64,000 nucleotides of DNA from Idiomarina sp. A28L (GCF_000218785.1 NZ_AFPO01000012.1:225705-289704); one strand, 5' to 3'. Shown: positions 8,065 to 16,978, counted from the first letter of the stretch. Made by a program: numbers and translations. Notes: generated by a model from the letters alone, not told the origin.

Positions 8065-8952
8065 ATGCTGAAACAACAAATTCGCCAAATCGTACAGTCA
8101 AACCCTGACTATGCAGCAGTTACGCCCGTGATAGAAAAAGAAATCTTGCATCATGACATTATGGACGTGCTGATCAAGCAAGGCGTTATGCAACGATTAA
8201 CCTTTATTGGCGGCACCTCTTTACGCATGTGTTACAACAGCAGCAGGTTGTCAGAAGATCTTGACTTCAACGGTGGTCATGACTTCAAACCATCGGATTT
8301 TGAGGGGTTGGAGTCCGAGCTACAGACTTATATTCAAAATAAGTATGAAACTGAAGTTTGGGTAAACAAGCCCTCTGGCGAACAGCAAGGGGATACTGTT
8401 TCGTGGAAGATTAGTATCGTGAAAGAGCCTAATCGTCCTGATTTACCAAGACAGAAAATGCATATTGACGTCTGCGCAATACCCTCATTCGATATCGAAA
8501 AGCGTCCGTTAATCAATCATTACGACATTGTTGTGCCGACTGAAGGCATCTTAGTTCCTGTTCAATCATTACAAGAAACACTGGCCGATAAGCTTATCGC
8601 GTTAGCGTATCGAGCAAGGCGTGTTAAACCTCGTGATCTCTGGGATATTGTTTGGATTAAGCAGCGCGGAATTGATTTATCCAAGGTATTGGTTGAAAAG
8701 AAACTCAACGCCCGACACAAGCAAACAGATGACTTTCGACAGGCGCTGTCTATTGCGTTAACTAAGCTAATGTCGGAGGAGGAAGTACACGATGACTTCA
8801 ATATGGAAATGAGTCGTTTTATCCCAAAGCAAATTAAAGAAAGAACCTTAGATAACCCAGAGTATTGGGCATACGTTCAGGGTGAGGTAAAAGCCATCGC
8901 GTCTGAGTTACTTCATGATGGCAAACCAAAAAATCCATTTAATATGAGCTAG
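8065..8952 (+). CDS. AbiEii-type nucleotidyltransferase toxin (second AbiE pair)
   Basis: This 295-residue toxin belongs to the same family as the protein at 367-1287. It has GGTSLR at residues 49-54, EDLDF around D65 and D67, the MHIDVCAIPS strand with Asp, and ADKLIALAYRARR followed by RDLWDI. These are the motifs needed for nucleotide transfer, so the enzyme looks active. AGGAG precedes the ATG at good spacing, and the gene lies 28 bases after its antitoxin rather than overlapping it as in the first pair. The cognate target RNA is unknown. The two pairs differ enough that cross-neutralisation cannot be assumed. Confidence 0.9.
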   Translation: MLKQQIRQIVQSNPDYAAVTPVIEKEILHHDIMDVLIKQGVMQRLTFIGGTSLRMCYNSSRLSEDLDFNGGHDFKPSDFEGLESELQTYIQNKYETEVWVNKPSGEQQGDTVSWKISIVKEPNRPDLPRQKMHIDVCAIPSFDIEKRPLINHYDIVVPTEGILVPVQSLQETLADKLIALAYRARRVKPRDLWDIVWIKQRGIDLSKVLVEKKLNARHKQTDDFRQALSIALTKLMSEEEVHDDFNMEMSRFIPKQIKERTLDNPEYWAYVQGEVKAIASELLHDGKPKNPFNMS

Positions 8953-9013
8953 TTTTGAATATTCGAATTTCATAAACTGGGCCTGTTTAACTAGATGGAC
9001 AAAATGATTTCAA

Positions 9014-9056
9014 AGGTCTACAAATCATTACCTATAAAGTAACTTTGTGTAGACCT
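9014..9056. promoter_or_regulatory. Orphan palindrome resembling the AbiE operators
   Basis: AGGTCTACA and TGTAGACCT form perfect 9-base outer arms, and TTAC (9028-9031) pairs with GTAA (9039-9042) inside them. The outer arm TCTACA and the inner TTAC/GTAA match elements of the operators at 1826-1857 and 7472-7508. No antitoxin gene follows, so this may be the left-over control region of a lost AbiE operon or an extra binding site. Confidence 0.6.
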
Positions 9057-9157
9057 CTAGCCGCTGCATTTCCCCGTTCAGTAAAATACACTGATGAGTA
9101 CTTAACTTACATTTCACACTTTTACGCGCAGAAAAGTGTGATTTGGTGGCCTTTGGC

Positions 9158-9186
9158 ATTCAGGGATTCAGGGATTCAGGGATTCA
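9158..9186. repeat. Short tandem repeat, unit ATTCAGGG
   Basis: Three full copies and a partial fourth copy of ATTCAGGG lie head to tail in the spacer upstream of hipBA. Such 8-base runs can change length by slippage. They are in non-coding DNA here, so any effect would be on transcription. Confidence 0.8.
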
Positions 9187-9228
9187 CATCATCGCCTTGG
9201 CCAACGCGCAAGCAAAACTTAAAAAGTA

Positions 9229-9353
9229 GGATATTAATCCAATTATATGCATAAAAGTTGGAATTTAGTCCTATGTTTTTCATGTTAGAGTTGCTTAGAT
9301 TTCAAGGTTGGACTATATTCTCATTATTGGTTGAATAGTGGGATTATAATCCC
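9229..9353 (+). promoter_or_regulatory. hipBA control region with four operator-like sites
   Basis: Four 12-base sites of form GGA-N6-TCY begin at 9229 (GGATATTAATCC), 9260 (GGAATTTAGTCC), 9310 (GGACTATATTCT) and 9341 (GGATTATAATCC). The last lies in a perfect 14-base palindrome at 9340-9353. The offsets are 31, 50 and 31 bases, close to whole turns of the helix. E. coli hipBA also has four operators bound by HipB, there of form TATCC-N8-GGATA. The fourth site is 13 bases upstream of the hipB ATG. Confidence 0.65.
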
Positions 9354-9366
9354 TTTGGTTGGTAAT

Positions 9367-9672
9367 ATGGCTAAACGTGATTTACACAATGTACTGTTTC
9401 CAAAGCAGCGCAAAATCCTGACTCATTTTGGCGAAGACTTGCTGTTGGCGATGAAACGACGTGGTTTTACTAAAAAGCTGCTGTGTGAGCGTACTGGCTT
9501 TGATCATAAAACCGTGAACAAAGTCTTCGCCGGTGATCCGGGCGTTGCCATAGGCACTTACTTGAAGGTCATGGCGGTATTGGGAATGGAGAGTAATTTT
9601 GCAGAAATGGCCTCTCATGACGAAGTTGGCATCAAGCTGCAAAACATAAAATTACTGGAAGGTTCAAGATGA
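9367..9672 (+). CDS. hipB: HipB-type antitoxin, helix-turn-helix repressor
   Basis: This 101-residue protein has an XRE-type helix-turn-helix over about residues 25-80 (LLCERTGFDHKTVNKVFAG). I chose the ATG at 9367, giving MAKRDLHN, because the longer frame from 9331 would cover the palindromic operator. It overlaps the next gene by four bases (ATGA), the usual hipBA layout, and should bind both its operators and HipA. The symbol is by family and context; sequence similarity to E. coli HipB is limited. Confidence 0.8.
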   Translation: MAKRDLHNVLFPKQRKILTHFGEDLLLAMKRRGFTKKLLCERTGFDHKTVNKVFAGDPGVAIGTYLKVMAVLGMESNFAEMASHDEVGIKLQNIKLLEGSR

Positions 9673-10919
9673 GCCGTGAAATCGTCGAAGTCTATGCCGA
9701 CTGGCAGCCAATTGAACCGCCTTTGCTAATAGGGCAGCTTACTTACAGCGACTCAAACCGAGGTGGCGTATTTAGTTTTGCCTACGATAAAGCATTTTTA
9801 ACCTCAGCCTATCGCTTGCAAATCGATCCAATCCTGACGCTTCACTCTGGCGAACTCTACAGCGATGAAGCCGATAAAAACTTCCGTGCATTTCTTGATT
9901 CATCACCTGATAGATGGGGACGTATCCTAATGCAACGGCGTGCGGCCATTGAAGCGCGCAAAGGCATTCGAGCAACAAGTCGATTAAACGAGTTGGATTA
10001 CCTGCTCGGCGTACATGACTCTTACCGAATGGGTGGTATTCGATTTAAGCGAGCAGGTTCGGATGCTTTTTTGGACGACAATTCTGAATTTGCTGCGCCG
10101 CCGATGGCTTCTCTGCGAGAACTAGAGCACGCAGCAATGCAGATTGAAAAAGACGATAACATCGACAGTGACGAGTATTACCGCTGGTTGAAAATGCTGA
10201 TTTCTCCAGGCTCATCACTAGGTGGTGCAAGACCCAAGGCTTGTGTGACAGATGAACAAGGCCTTTTGTGGATTGCCAAATTCCCTAATTTAAATGATAC
10301 CCATGACGTGGGGGCGTGGGAGATGGTCTGTTATGAATTGGCTTTGGCGGCCGGTGTTGATATGTTTCCAAGTGAGATTAGGCAGTTTTCCTCACAGCAT
10401 CATACCTTTTTAACAAAACGGTTTGACCGCAACGGTAATCAACGGCTCCATTTTTCATCGGCCATGACACAGCTTCAATACTATGATGGAGAGCAATCTC
10501 AAGGCGCCAGCTACTTAGAAATTGCCGAGTTTCTCTCCACTCAAGGCGCACAAACGGAAGCAGATTTAGCACAGTTATGGCGTCGTATTGTATTTAATAT
10601 TGCGGTGTCCAACACGGATGATCACCTGCGAAACCATGGGTTTCTATTAACAAAGAATGGCTGGAAGTTATCACCGGCTTATGATTTAAACCCGATAGTG
10701 GGTAAGCACGGCCTGCACCTAAATATTACCGATGCAGACAACGCTTTAGACTACCAATTAGCCTTTGACGTAAAAGATTTCTTCCGACTTTCTCAAACCC
10801 AAGCCACGCAAATTCACGATGACGTATTATATGCGGTGAAGCAATGGCAAGCCGTTGCTAAACGGATAGGGATCAGCCGAGCCGAGCAAGCAATGAAAGC
10901 GTCGGCTTTCAACGTTTAA
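9669..10919 (+). CDS. hipA: HipA-type serine/threonine kinase toxin
   Basis: This 416-residue protein is a HipA family kinase. It shows the N-terminal domain (GQLTYSDSNRGGVFSFAYD), a glycine-rich nucleotide loop (SPGSSLGGARPKA), the KFP segment, the catalytic SNTDDHLRNHGF and the metal-binding LSPAYDLNP. In the studied E. coli protein the kinase phosphorylates glutamyl-tRNA synthetase and induces dormancy. Targets of other HipA groups differ, and this one is closer to the SSLGGARPKA group than to classic HipA. The start overlaps hipB by four bases. The gene closes the accessory island; the convergent yicC ends 71 bases further on. Confidence 0.9.
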   Translation: MSREIVEVYADWQPIEPPLLIGQLTYSDSNRGGVFSFAYDKAFLTSAYRLQIDPILTLHSGELYSDEADKNFRAFLDSSPDRWGRILMQRRAAIEARKGIRATSRLNELDYLLGVHDSYRMGGIRFKRAGSDAFLDDNSEFAAPPMASLRELEHAAMQIEKDDNIDSDEYYRWLKMLISPGSSLGGARPKACVTDEQGLLWIAKFPNLNDTHDVGAWEMVCYELALAAGVDMFPSEIRQFSSQHHTFLTKRFDRNGNQRLHFSSAMTQLQYYDGEQSQGASYLEIAEFLSTQGAQTEADLAQLWRRIVFNIAVSNTDDHLRNHGFLLTKNGWKLSPAYDLNPIVGKHGLHLNITDADNALDYQLAFDVKDFFRLSQTQATQIHDDVLYAVKQWQAVAKRIGISRAEQAMKASAFNV

Positions 10920-10990
10920 TTGCGAAGTATCCCAGTTATAAGTTCAAGTGAAAGTATCAAATATCTGCAAGTCGATTTAGACCATTAAAA

Positions 10991-11854
10991 TTATTCGATG
11001 TTCTGGATCTGCTCCCGCATCTGCTCAATTAAAACCTTAATTTCAACGGCGCTGTTGGTGATTTCGCTGTTGATGGATTTTGAGCCGAGGGTGTTGGCTT
11101 CGCGGTTGAACTCTTGCATCATGAAATCGAGGCGGCGGCCGCAGGCTCCGCCTTTGCGGAGCATTCCGCGGGTTTCTTTGATGTGGGAATCGAGGCGGTC
11201 GAGCTCTTCGGCTACATCGGTTTTTTGTGCGAGCAATACCATTTCTTGGGCAAGGCGATCGGAATCAAGATCGATTTTCGCTTCTTCGAATTTGCTTACT
11301 AGGCGCTCACGTTGCCATTCGAGTACCGCTGGCATGTTAGCGCGAACCTTGCTGGCTTCATCGCTGATGCCTTCGAGGCGGGTTTCGATTAGTTTGCGCA
11401 TGTTGGCGCCTTCGCTGGCACGGTGCTCAATAAATGCCGCTAGCGCGCGTTCGAACCCTTCTAGCAATGCCTGTTGAATGGCATCCATATCTGCTTCTGC
11501 GGCTTCTAAAACGCCCGGCCAGCGCAGAACATCGAGTGGGTCGATAGAAGCACGAGCGCCTTGTTCTTGAACCCATTCAGCTGAACGTAATAACGCTTTC
11601 GCCAAGTTTTCGTTTACTTGCAATTCGGTGTTAGCGCCGGCATTAGCTGTAAAGCGCAAGCCACACTCTACTTTGCCCCGTTGCAGCTGTTTGCGTAAGC
11701 GTTCGCGTAAATTGGTTTCTAAACCACGAAATTGCTCAGGTAAACGAAAGTAGGTTTCGAGGTAGCGCTGGTTTACCGAGCGCAATTCCCATACCGCAGT
11801 GCCCCATTCAGATTTTACTTCTTCGCGGGCGTAAGCTGTCATGCTGTAAATCAT
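10991..11854 (-). CDS. yicC: YicC family endoribonuclease
   Basis: This 287-residue protein starts with MIYSMTAYAR, the family hallmark, and ends with the typical segment KSINSEITNSAVEIKVLIEQMREQIQNIE-like tail. E. coli YicC has been described as an endoribonuclease that promotes turnover of the small RNA RyhB. The ATG at 11854 has AAGGATAATT directly before it; a frame extending six codons further lacks support. It is divergent from rph-pyrE, an arrangement kept across many gammaproteobacteria. It also marks the border between the accessory island and core genes here. Confidence 0.93.
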   Translation of the reverse strand: MIYSMTAYAREEVKSEWGTAVWELRSVNQRYLETYFRLPEQFRGLETNLRERLRKQLQRGKVECGLRFTANAGANTELQVNENLAKALLRSAEWVQEQGARASIDPLDVLRWPGVLEAAEADMDAIQQALLEGFERALAAFIEHRASEGANMRKLIETRLEGISDEASKVRANMPAVLEWQRERLVSKFEEAKIDLDSDRLAQEMVLLAQKTDVAEELDRLDSHIKETRGMLRKGGACGRRLDFMMQEFNREANTLGSKSINSEITNSAVEIKVLIEQMREQIQNIE

Positions 11855-12072
11855 AATTATCCTTATAAACAAAGCGTTATAAATACTTTGTTCGGCAGTT
11901 CCACGCCATTATGTGTCGCTTAATGCTGCTGAACGGGTGTAAGTATAACCATAGCTATGAATAATGCACGGCCCGCTTATCTTAAAAACCTAGCGGCATA
12001 GCGAAAATTTCCGCAAAAGCATATAATGAGGCTGTTTTATGCCCTCCATTCCTACAATCAGCAGAGGTTTTC

Positions 12073-12786
12073 ATGCGTCCAAGTGGCCGTACCGCACAAC
12101 AAATTCGCCCGGTAACTATTACCCGGAACTACACCCGACACGCCGAAGGCAGCGTACTGATTGAGTTTGGTGATACCAAAGTTTTATGCAACGCCAGTGT
12201 TCAAGAAGGCGTTCCACGCTTTTTGAAAGGTAAGGGCAAAGGTTGGATAACCGCTGAATATGGCATGTTACCGCGCGCTACTCATACCCGTTCAGATCGC
12301 GAAGCGGCTCGTGGCAAGCAAGGTGGCCGTACAATGGAAATTCAGCGGCTTATCGCGCGTTCATTACGCGCCGCGGTTGATTTAAGTGCGCTTGGCGAAA
12401 ACACCATTACCGTAGATTGCGATGTGATTCAGGCCGATGGTGGCACGCGCACAGCTTCGATTACCGGCGCTTGTGTTGCTATGGTTGATGCTATTAATTA
12501 TCTGCGCAAAAAAGGCGCGGTAAAAGGCAACCCGTTGAAGTGCATGGTAGCCGCTATTTCTGTTGGTATTTATAAAGGTGAAGCGGTAGCTGATTTGGAT
12601 TACCCAGAAGATTCAGCCGCAGATACTGATATGAATGTGGTAATGACCGACACCGGCAAAATCATTGAAATTCAAGGCACGGCCGAAGAAGAGCCGTTTA
12701 GTTTTGAAGAAATGAACAGCATGGTTGAGCTGGCGAAGCATGCGATTCGGGAGCTGAACGATCACCAGAAAGAGGCGCTAAATTAA
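12073..12786 (+). CDS. rph: Ribonuclease PH
   Basis: This 237-residue phosphorolytic 3'-to-5' exoribonuclease trims tRNA precursors. The sequence follows the family from [20 protein letters not shown] through [22 protein letters not shown] (phosphate and RNA binding arginines) to the acidic [18 protein letters not shown] active-site region. Length is normal and the frame is intact, unlike the well-known frameshifted rph of E. coli K-12. A TATAAT lies at 12022-12027, 45 bases upstream of the ATG. The stop overlaps the pyrE start (TAATG), so both are co-translated. Confidence 0.97.
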   Translation: MRPSGRTAQQIRPVTITRNYTRHAEGSVLIEFGDTKVLCNASVQEGVPRFLKGKGKGWITAEYGMLPRATHTRSDREAARGKQGGRTMEIQRLIARSLRAAVDLSALGENTITVDCDVIQADGGTRTASITGACVAMVDAINYLRKKGAVKGNPLKCMVAAISVGIYKGEAVADLDYPEDSAADTDMNVVMTDTGKIIEIQGTAEEEPFSFEEMNSMVELAKHAIRELNDHQKEALN

Positions 12787-13430
12787 TGAAAGGGTATCAA
12801 CGGGAATTTATTGAATTTGCGCTCGGTAAGGGCGTATTAAAATTTGGTGAGTTTACGCTGAAATCGGGGCGCACTAGCCCCTACTTCTTCAACGCCGGGT
12901 TGTTTAACACCGGCGCTGATTTAGCGCGTTTAGGCCGCTATTATTCCGCGGCTCTGGAAGATTCAGATATTGCTTACGATGTGCTTTTTGGCCCTGCTTA
13001 CAAAGGCATTCCAATTGCCAGCGCTACGGTAGTAAGCCTGTATGAACACTGTCAAAAAGACGTGCCGTATTGCTTTAATCGCAAAGAGAAAAAAGACCAC
13101 GGTGAAGGCGGAAGTTTAGTAGGTTCGCCGCTAAACGGCCGGATTATGCTGGTTGATGATGTAATTACCGCGGGCACGGCTATTCGTGAATCGATGGATA
13201 TCGTAGAAGCAAATGGCGCCAGCTTAGCGGGTGTGCTGATAGCCCTTGATCGGCAAGAAAAAGGCCGTGGCGAGCTTTCGGCGATTCAAGAAGTTGAACG
13301 CGATTACAAAGCGCCTGTTATTGCCATTGTTACCTTGGGCGATATTATCGAATATCTATCGGAACGCCCTGGCAACGAAGATATGCTCGCTAAAATGCAG
13401 GAGTATCGGGCAACTTACGGTATTAGCTAA
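12786..13430 (+). CDS. pyrE: Orotate phosphoribosyltransferase
   Basis: This 214-residue enzyme makes orotidine monophosphate from orotate and PRPP in pyrimidine synthesis. The PRPP-binding motif [16 protein letters not shown] is intact, as are the [13 protein letters not shown] loop residues. It shares one base with the rph stop codon and is followed by a strong terminator, so rph-pyrE forms a two-gene operon. In enterobacteria, pyrE is controlled by attenuation coupled to rph translation; I see no obvious attenuator here because the genes overlap. Confidence 0.97.
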   Translation: MKGYQREFIEFALGKGVLKFGEFTLKSGRTSPYFFNAGLFNTGADLARLGRYYSAALEDSDIAYDVLFGPAYKGIPIASATVVSLYEHCQKDVPYCFNRKEKKDHGEGGSLVGSPLNGRIMLVDDVITAGTAIRESMDIVEANGASLAGVLIALDRQEKGRGELSAIQEVERDYKAPVIAIVTLGDIIEYLSERPGNEDMLAKMQEYRATYGIS

Positions 13431-13447
13431 CTTGTTCAGCGAATACA

Positions 13448-13476
13448 AAAATGCCCGCAATCGTTGCGGGCATTTT
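13448..13476 (+). terminator. Terminator of rph-pyrE
   Basis: ATGCCCGCAA pairs perfectly with TTGCGGGCAT around a 3-base loop, flanked by A and T runs. It lies 18 bases after the pyrE stop and just before the convergent gene at 13492, so it may work in both directions. Confidence 0.92.
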
Positions 13477-13491
13477 TATTCAAGCAAAGGC

Positions 13492-15168
13492 TTACGGCTC
13501 TTGAATTGCCACGCCCATCACGCCATTGAATATTTGGCAGCGGCCTCGGCTAAGTTCTAGTTCGCTATTTTCGGTTGTTTGCATCATTAACACATAGCGC
13601 TCTTGTAACAAACGAAGTTGTTTCGGGCCTCGGCAAGCCACATCTACGTTATCGGCAATACCAGTATCGCCCAAGAAACGATTGGTGGTGCTCTCTGGGA
13701 AGAATTCTGGCTGTTGTGCCATTACCACACTTGCCACACGGCTACCGGCCAAACGCCCCATGCTGCCATTGCGCAGGTAATGGAAAGTTGCCGCTATCAT
13801 GCTTTCGGTGCCTTGGGCGCTTTCCACAAAGAACACGCTGTTCGAGCCGCGCACGGCAAACACGCCATTACGGGAATTCATGAACACTGCGGTATCGCGA
13901 TCAATGCCCATCGCTAAAGGGGTATTTGTATCGGCGGCTACACGTAACATTCGAACTTCGCGGCCCCGCTGGCCAACATCAGTATCCACAATTCCAGCGC
14001 GGAACACACCAACACCACCAAGCGGTTCGTAGGTAAGTGAATTCGGGTTTAAACCCCGTGGGCAGCTGTTATCAAAATCACAACCCACTGGCGGTGCTGC
14101 TGCGGCTCGTGAGCCAACGCTCATCGCTTCACGGCTATGGCCGTTGGTAATCATATTGGCGCTTACTAATGCTTGCGCGCCTTCACCTGCACCGCCAACC
14201 GCTAATTTACCTTCGTTAAAGCGGCTGCGTAATGCCTGCAACGCGCTAATTGGCTCGCCCGTTGGCAATAAGGTATTGCGTAGGCGGTTAGCACTACCAC
14301 CGGTGAAGAAAACCCCATCGGCACTGGCTAAAAGCTCGGCAGCTGCACTTTCATTGTTACAAAACGCTAATTGTTCGGCATGCCGGCTTGGGTTTACGCG
14401 ATCGCGATCATAATTACCACTCAACTCACGGCGCAATGGCTCGAGCTCGCCACAAGCTTCATTCAGCTGCGCTTGCGTTACCGCTATATCCAGCGGCAAC
14501 CAGCGCGCATTGGCACCGGCTTGTTGAAATGCTTGCACGTGGCTATCTACGGCGCGGAAACTATCACGTTCGCCGGCGGTAACCACCAAAATGGTTGGCT
14601 TAGAGCCTTTAATACGCTCGGCCATTTGTACAAATTCAGCAATAAACTCGCCGCTGTTATCTTTGTTTTCTGCCAAATTTACAACTTCATCAAGGCCTTC
14701 TAAGCGCGGCATTTCTAAGTTATCGAGCACCCGCTCATATTCCGCTTCCGAAAGGCGCATAATTAATTCTAAATAGGCACGTGAGCGCAAGCGCTCAACA
14801 AAGCGATACTCAGGCACCACACCGCGGCCGAAGTAATCCACCATTTCGCGAAGAGCAACATCGAGTTCTTCTCGAACACCACTGCGCGCGCGCGGCCAAA
14901 TGGCTTGGCGCAAAGCTTCGCGGCGGCGCACATCGGTAAGTTGGAATAAACGCGCGGTGCGCATTTCGTTGGCTTCTATCCAGCTTGTGGAATTACAGTA
15001 ATCAGAGTTCATGCTCGAACATATCTGCAATTCACTTCCGGTAAGCATTAGGTTCCACTGCGGGTTTTCGGCTGAACCGTTGTTTGCCGCTTGTGCGCTT
15101 AAACTTGGGCTGCTAAACACTAAACCAAGGCTCACAGCGGCGAATACTGCTTTTAACATACTGCTCAT
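13492..15168 (-). CDS. Exported cyanophycinase-like (S51 type) protein without the nucleophile serine
   Basis: This 558-residue protein has a signal peptide (AVFAAVSLGLVFSSPSLSAQA). From about residue 190 it follows the class I glutamine-amidotransferase-like fold of the peptidase S51/cyanophycinase group: TILVVTAGERDS, then FFTGGSANRL at 287-296. At the place of the usual GG(T/S)SAGA nucleophile elbow it reads GGAGEGA (325-331), so the serine is replaced by glycine. It may be non-catalytic, or use another residue. The N-terminal ~150 residues are helical and not recognised. A cysteine-containing C-terminal extension of ~100 residues follows. The ATG at 15168 has AAAGG upstream. It stands alone between the rph-pyrE terminator and trmL. 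Confidence 0.75.
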   Translation of the reverse strand: MSSMLKAVFAAVSLGLVFSSPSLSAQAANNGSAENPQWNLMLTGSELQICSSMNSDYCNSTSWIEANEMRTARLFQLTDVRRREALRQAIWPRARSGVREELDVALREMVDYFGRGVVPEYRFVERLRSRAYLELIMRLSEAEYERVLDNLEMPRLEGLDEVVNLAENKDNSGEFIAEFVQMAERIKGSKPTILVVTAGERDSFRAVDSHVQAFQQAGANARWLPLDIAVTQAQLNEACGELEPLRRELSGNYDRDRVNPSRHAEQLAFCNNESAAAELLASADGVFFTGGSANRLRNTLLPTGEPISALQALRSRFNEGKLAVGGAGEGAQALVSANMITNGHSREAMSVGSRAAAAPPVGCDFDNSCPRGLNPNSLTYEPLGGVGVFRAGIVDTDVGQRGREVRMLRVAADTNTPLAMGIDRDTAVFMNSRNGVFAVRGSNSVFFVESAQGTESMIAATFHYLRNGSMGRLAGSRVASVVMAQQPEFFPESTTNRFLGDTGIADNVDVACRGPKQLRLLQERYVLMMQTTENSELELSRGRCQIFNGVMGVAIQEP

Positions 15169-15358
15169 TGGGTTTTACCTTTCGTTGCTCTTGCCTACTT
15201 TTAAGCCATTTCAGGCTACTACGTTTTCGGCACTGCCCATGTGGCAATGATAATATGATGCTTCTAGTTCAAGAGCACCAGTATAACGCATTTGAGTATG
15301 CAATCGCCGCTAAGTTTCTTTGCCGGATTTATAAATAGAAAGGGGGAATGAGTGCGAA

Positions 15359-15823
15359 TTACATTCCATCACTAAAATCGTGTTGCCGCCATGCTTCATA
15401 GCTTACTAACGCAACCGAATTCGATAAGTTTAACGAGCGATTATTCGGCATCATGGGAATACGCAAGCGCTGAACTTCAGGAATTTGGGCCATTACATCG
15501 GGTGCTAAACCCGATGTTTCTGAACCAAATAGCAATACATCGCCCGATTGGAATTGCACATCGGTATAGTTACGCGTGCCTTTGGTGGTAATGGCATAAA
15601 TCGTATGCCCTGCAAACTTTTCCGCAAACGCAGCAAAATTAGGGTAACGCTCTACTTGGCTTAGATCATGATAATCGAGGCCAGCGCGCCGTAACTTTTT
15701 TTCTTCAAAATCAAAACCCAAAGGCTCAATTAAATGCAGCCGGCAACCATTGTTCGCCGCTAAGCGAATTACATTACCGGTATTCGCCGGCATAACCGGG
15801 TTAAACAATACAATGTGAAACAT
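15359..15823 (-). CDS. trmL: tRNA (cytidine/uridine-34 2'-O)-methyltransferase
   Basis: This 154-residue SPOUT methyltransferase methylates the ribose at the wobble base of leucine tRNAs. The sequence follows the family: [18 protein letters not shown] at the start, then [11 protein letters not shown], then [26 protein letters not shown], which forms the trefoil knot and binds SAM. Length is normal. It lies 12 bases after pldB on the same strand and probably shares its transcript. Confidence 0.95.
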   Translation of the reverse strand: MFHIVLFNPVMPANTGNVIRLAANNGCRLHLIEPLGFDFEEKKLRRAGLDYHDLSQVERYPNFAAFAEKFAGHTIYAITTKGTRNYTDVQFQSGDVLLFGSETSGLAPDVMAQIPEVQRLRIPMMPNNRSLNLSNSVALVSYEAWRQHDFSDGM

Positions 15824-15835
15824 CGATACCTTCCT

Positions 15836-16978
15836 TTATTTTGCGCGCAGAAATTGCAAAATTTGGTTCATGGCCCGTTCACGAATCACATCGCTTTCAA
15901 CCAAAATTTCATGGCGAGCCCCATCGATTTGTATCAATTTGCTCGCTTCATGTTTCAACCGATTTACAAACTCATGCTGTGGTTTTGGCGCCACCACTAA
16001 ATCTTCCGTGCCTTGTAGTACTAAAGCCGGAATTTCAATTCGATCCGCATTTAAAACAACTTGGCGTGCCGCCATAATCGCCTCGGCCACCCAATAATTG
16101 GTGGGGCCACCCACCTTAATATTTTCCATATCTGAATACATTTGGCTGAACCAAGAATATCGGCTTTCACTCTGGGTAAGTAAGTTTTCAGCAAACGGAA
16201 GCATAACGTAATCGCCAGTGGTGGGTGCATACCAAGGCCGCTTGGGCGCAAAAATACTATTGATATACGCTAAAAATTTAGTGAGTGGTTTCGCTACCCA
16301 AAATGGGAAAGGCCGGGTTTGAATACCAAACATTGGTGATGAAAAAACGATTTTCTGAAACGGATTAAACGGATACTCATCGCTACCGGCAAGCTGTTGC
16401 AAATATTGTGCTGTAATCGCGCCCCCCATCGAATGCGATACTATATAGGCAGGCTGATTACCTATTCGCGGCTCCAGCAATTGCACCCACTCGGCAAAAT
16501 CATGCGCATACTCAACGAAGTTATCAACATGGCCATGTTGATGATGATGGGTAAGCCGAGAAGAATGGCCTTGGCCACGATGATCAATCATGGCAACCGA
16601 ATAACCAGCAGCCACCAACTCAAGGGTGATTTCTTGATACTTTAAATAAGATTCAATTCTGCCTGGAGAAATCACTACCCAGCCCCGGCTTGGTTCTGGC
16701 GCTTGTTCATTAGCTTTTGCTAGGCTGGCAACAAATTGATCGGTTGGATCGTTTAGCGGATCTACAACAGTGGAAGCATTCGCTTCTTCGGGCAACTCTT
16801 TATTCTCAAATAGAGCATAGCGAATTTCGTGGCCATCGCTGCTGCGAAACTCTCCATGCTCGGCATACCGATAAAACTCATGAAGATCTTCGCGAGCCCA
16901 ATCCAGCCATGCACTGTGGGTATCTTTTGGGCGGCGATTTAACACCGCAAGTGCATATTTACTGGCCATCTCGCTCAT
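15836..16978 (-). CDS. pldB: Alpha/beta hydrolase, lysophospholipase L2 type
   Basis: This 380-residue protein has the alpha/beta-hydrolase triad: SHSMGG nucleophile elbow, LQGTEDLVV acid region and ARHEIL histidine. The MIDHRGQGHSSR segment is typical of the PldB/monoacylglycerol lipase group. There is no signal peptide, so it is probably cytosolic or attached to the inner membrane. AAGGATAGCGC precedes the start. The upstream gene is cpxA on the same strand, with 95 bases between. The symbol is by family; substrate is not proven by sequence. Confidence 0.85.
   Translation of the reverse strand: MSEMASKYALAVLNRRPKDTHSAWLDWAREDLHEFYRYAEHGEFRSSDGHEIRYALFENKELPEEANASTVVDPLNDPTDQFVASLAKANEQAPEPSRGWVVISPGRIESYLKYQEITLELVAAGYSVAMIDHRGQGHSSRLTHHHQHGHVDNFVEYAHDFAEWVQLLEPRIGNQPAYIVSHSMGGAITAQYLQQLAGSDEYPFNPFQKIVFSSPMFGIQTRPFPFWVAKPLTKFLAYINSIFAPKRPWYAPTTGDYVMLPFAENLLTQSESRYSWFSQMYSDMENIKVGGPTNYWVAEAIMAARQVVLNADRIEIPALVLQGTEDLVVAPKPQHEFVNRLKHEASKLIQIDGARHEILVESDVIRERAMNQILQFLRAK

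Larger units (their letters stand above)
8953..9228. other. Gene-free spacer with orphan AbiE-type operator and a short tandem repeat
   Basis: The stretch between the second AbiE pair and the hipBA control region has no convincing gene. It holds the orphan palindrome at 9014-9056 and an 8-base tandem repeat at 9158-9186. An open frame starting inside the palindrome (9045-9254) has no ribosome-binding site and no protein-like character. Confidence 0.6.

Noticed and set aside
9045-9254. Plus-strand open frame of 69 codons after the orphan palindrome
   Set aside because: It starts inside the palindrome, has no ribosome-binding site and its translation has no protein-like pattern.
1-10990. Integrase, transposase or tRNA attachment site for the island
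   Set aside because: I looked for these on both strands and found none, so I do not call the island an integrative element.
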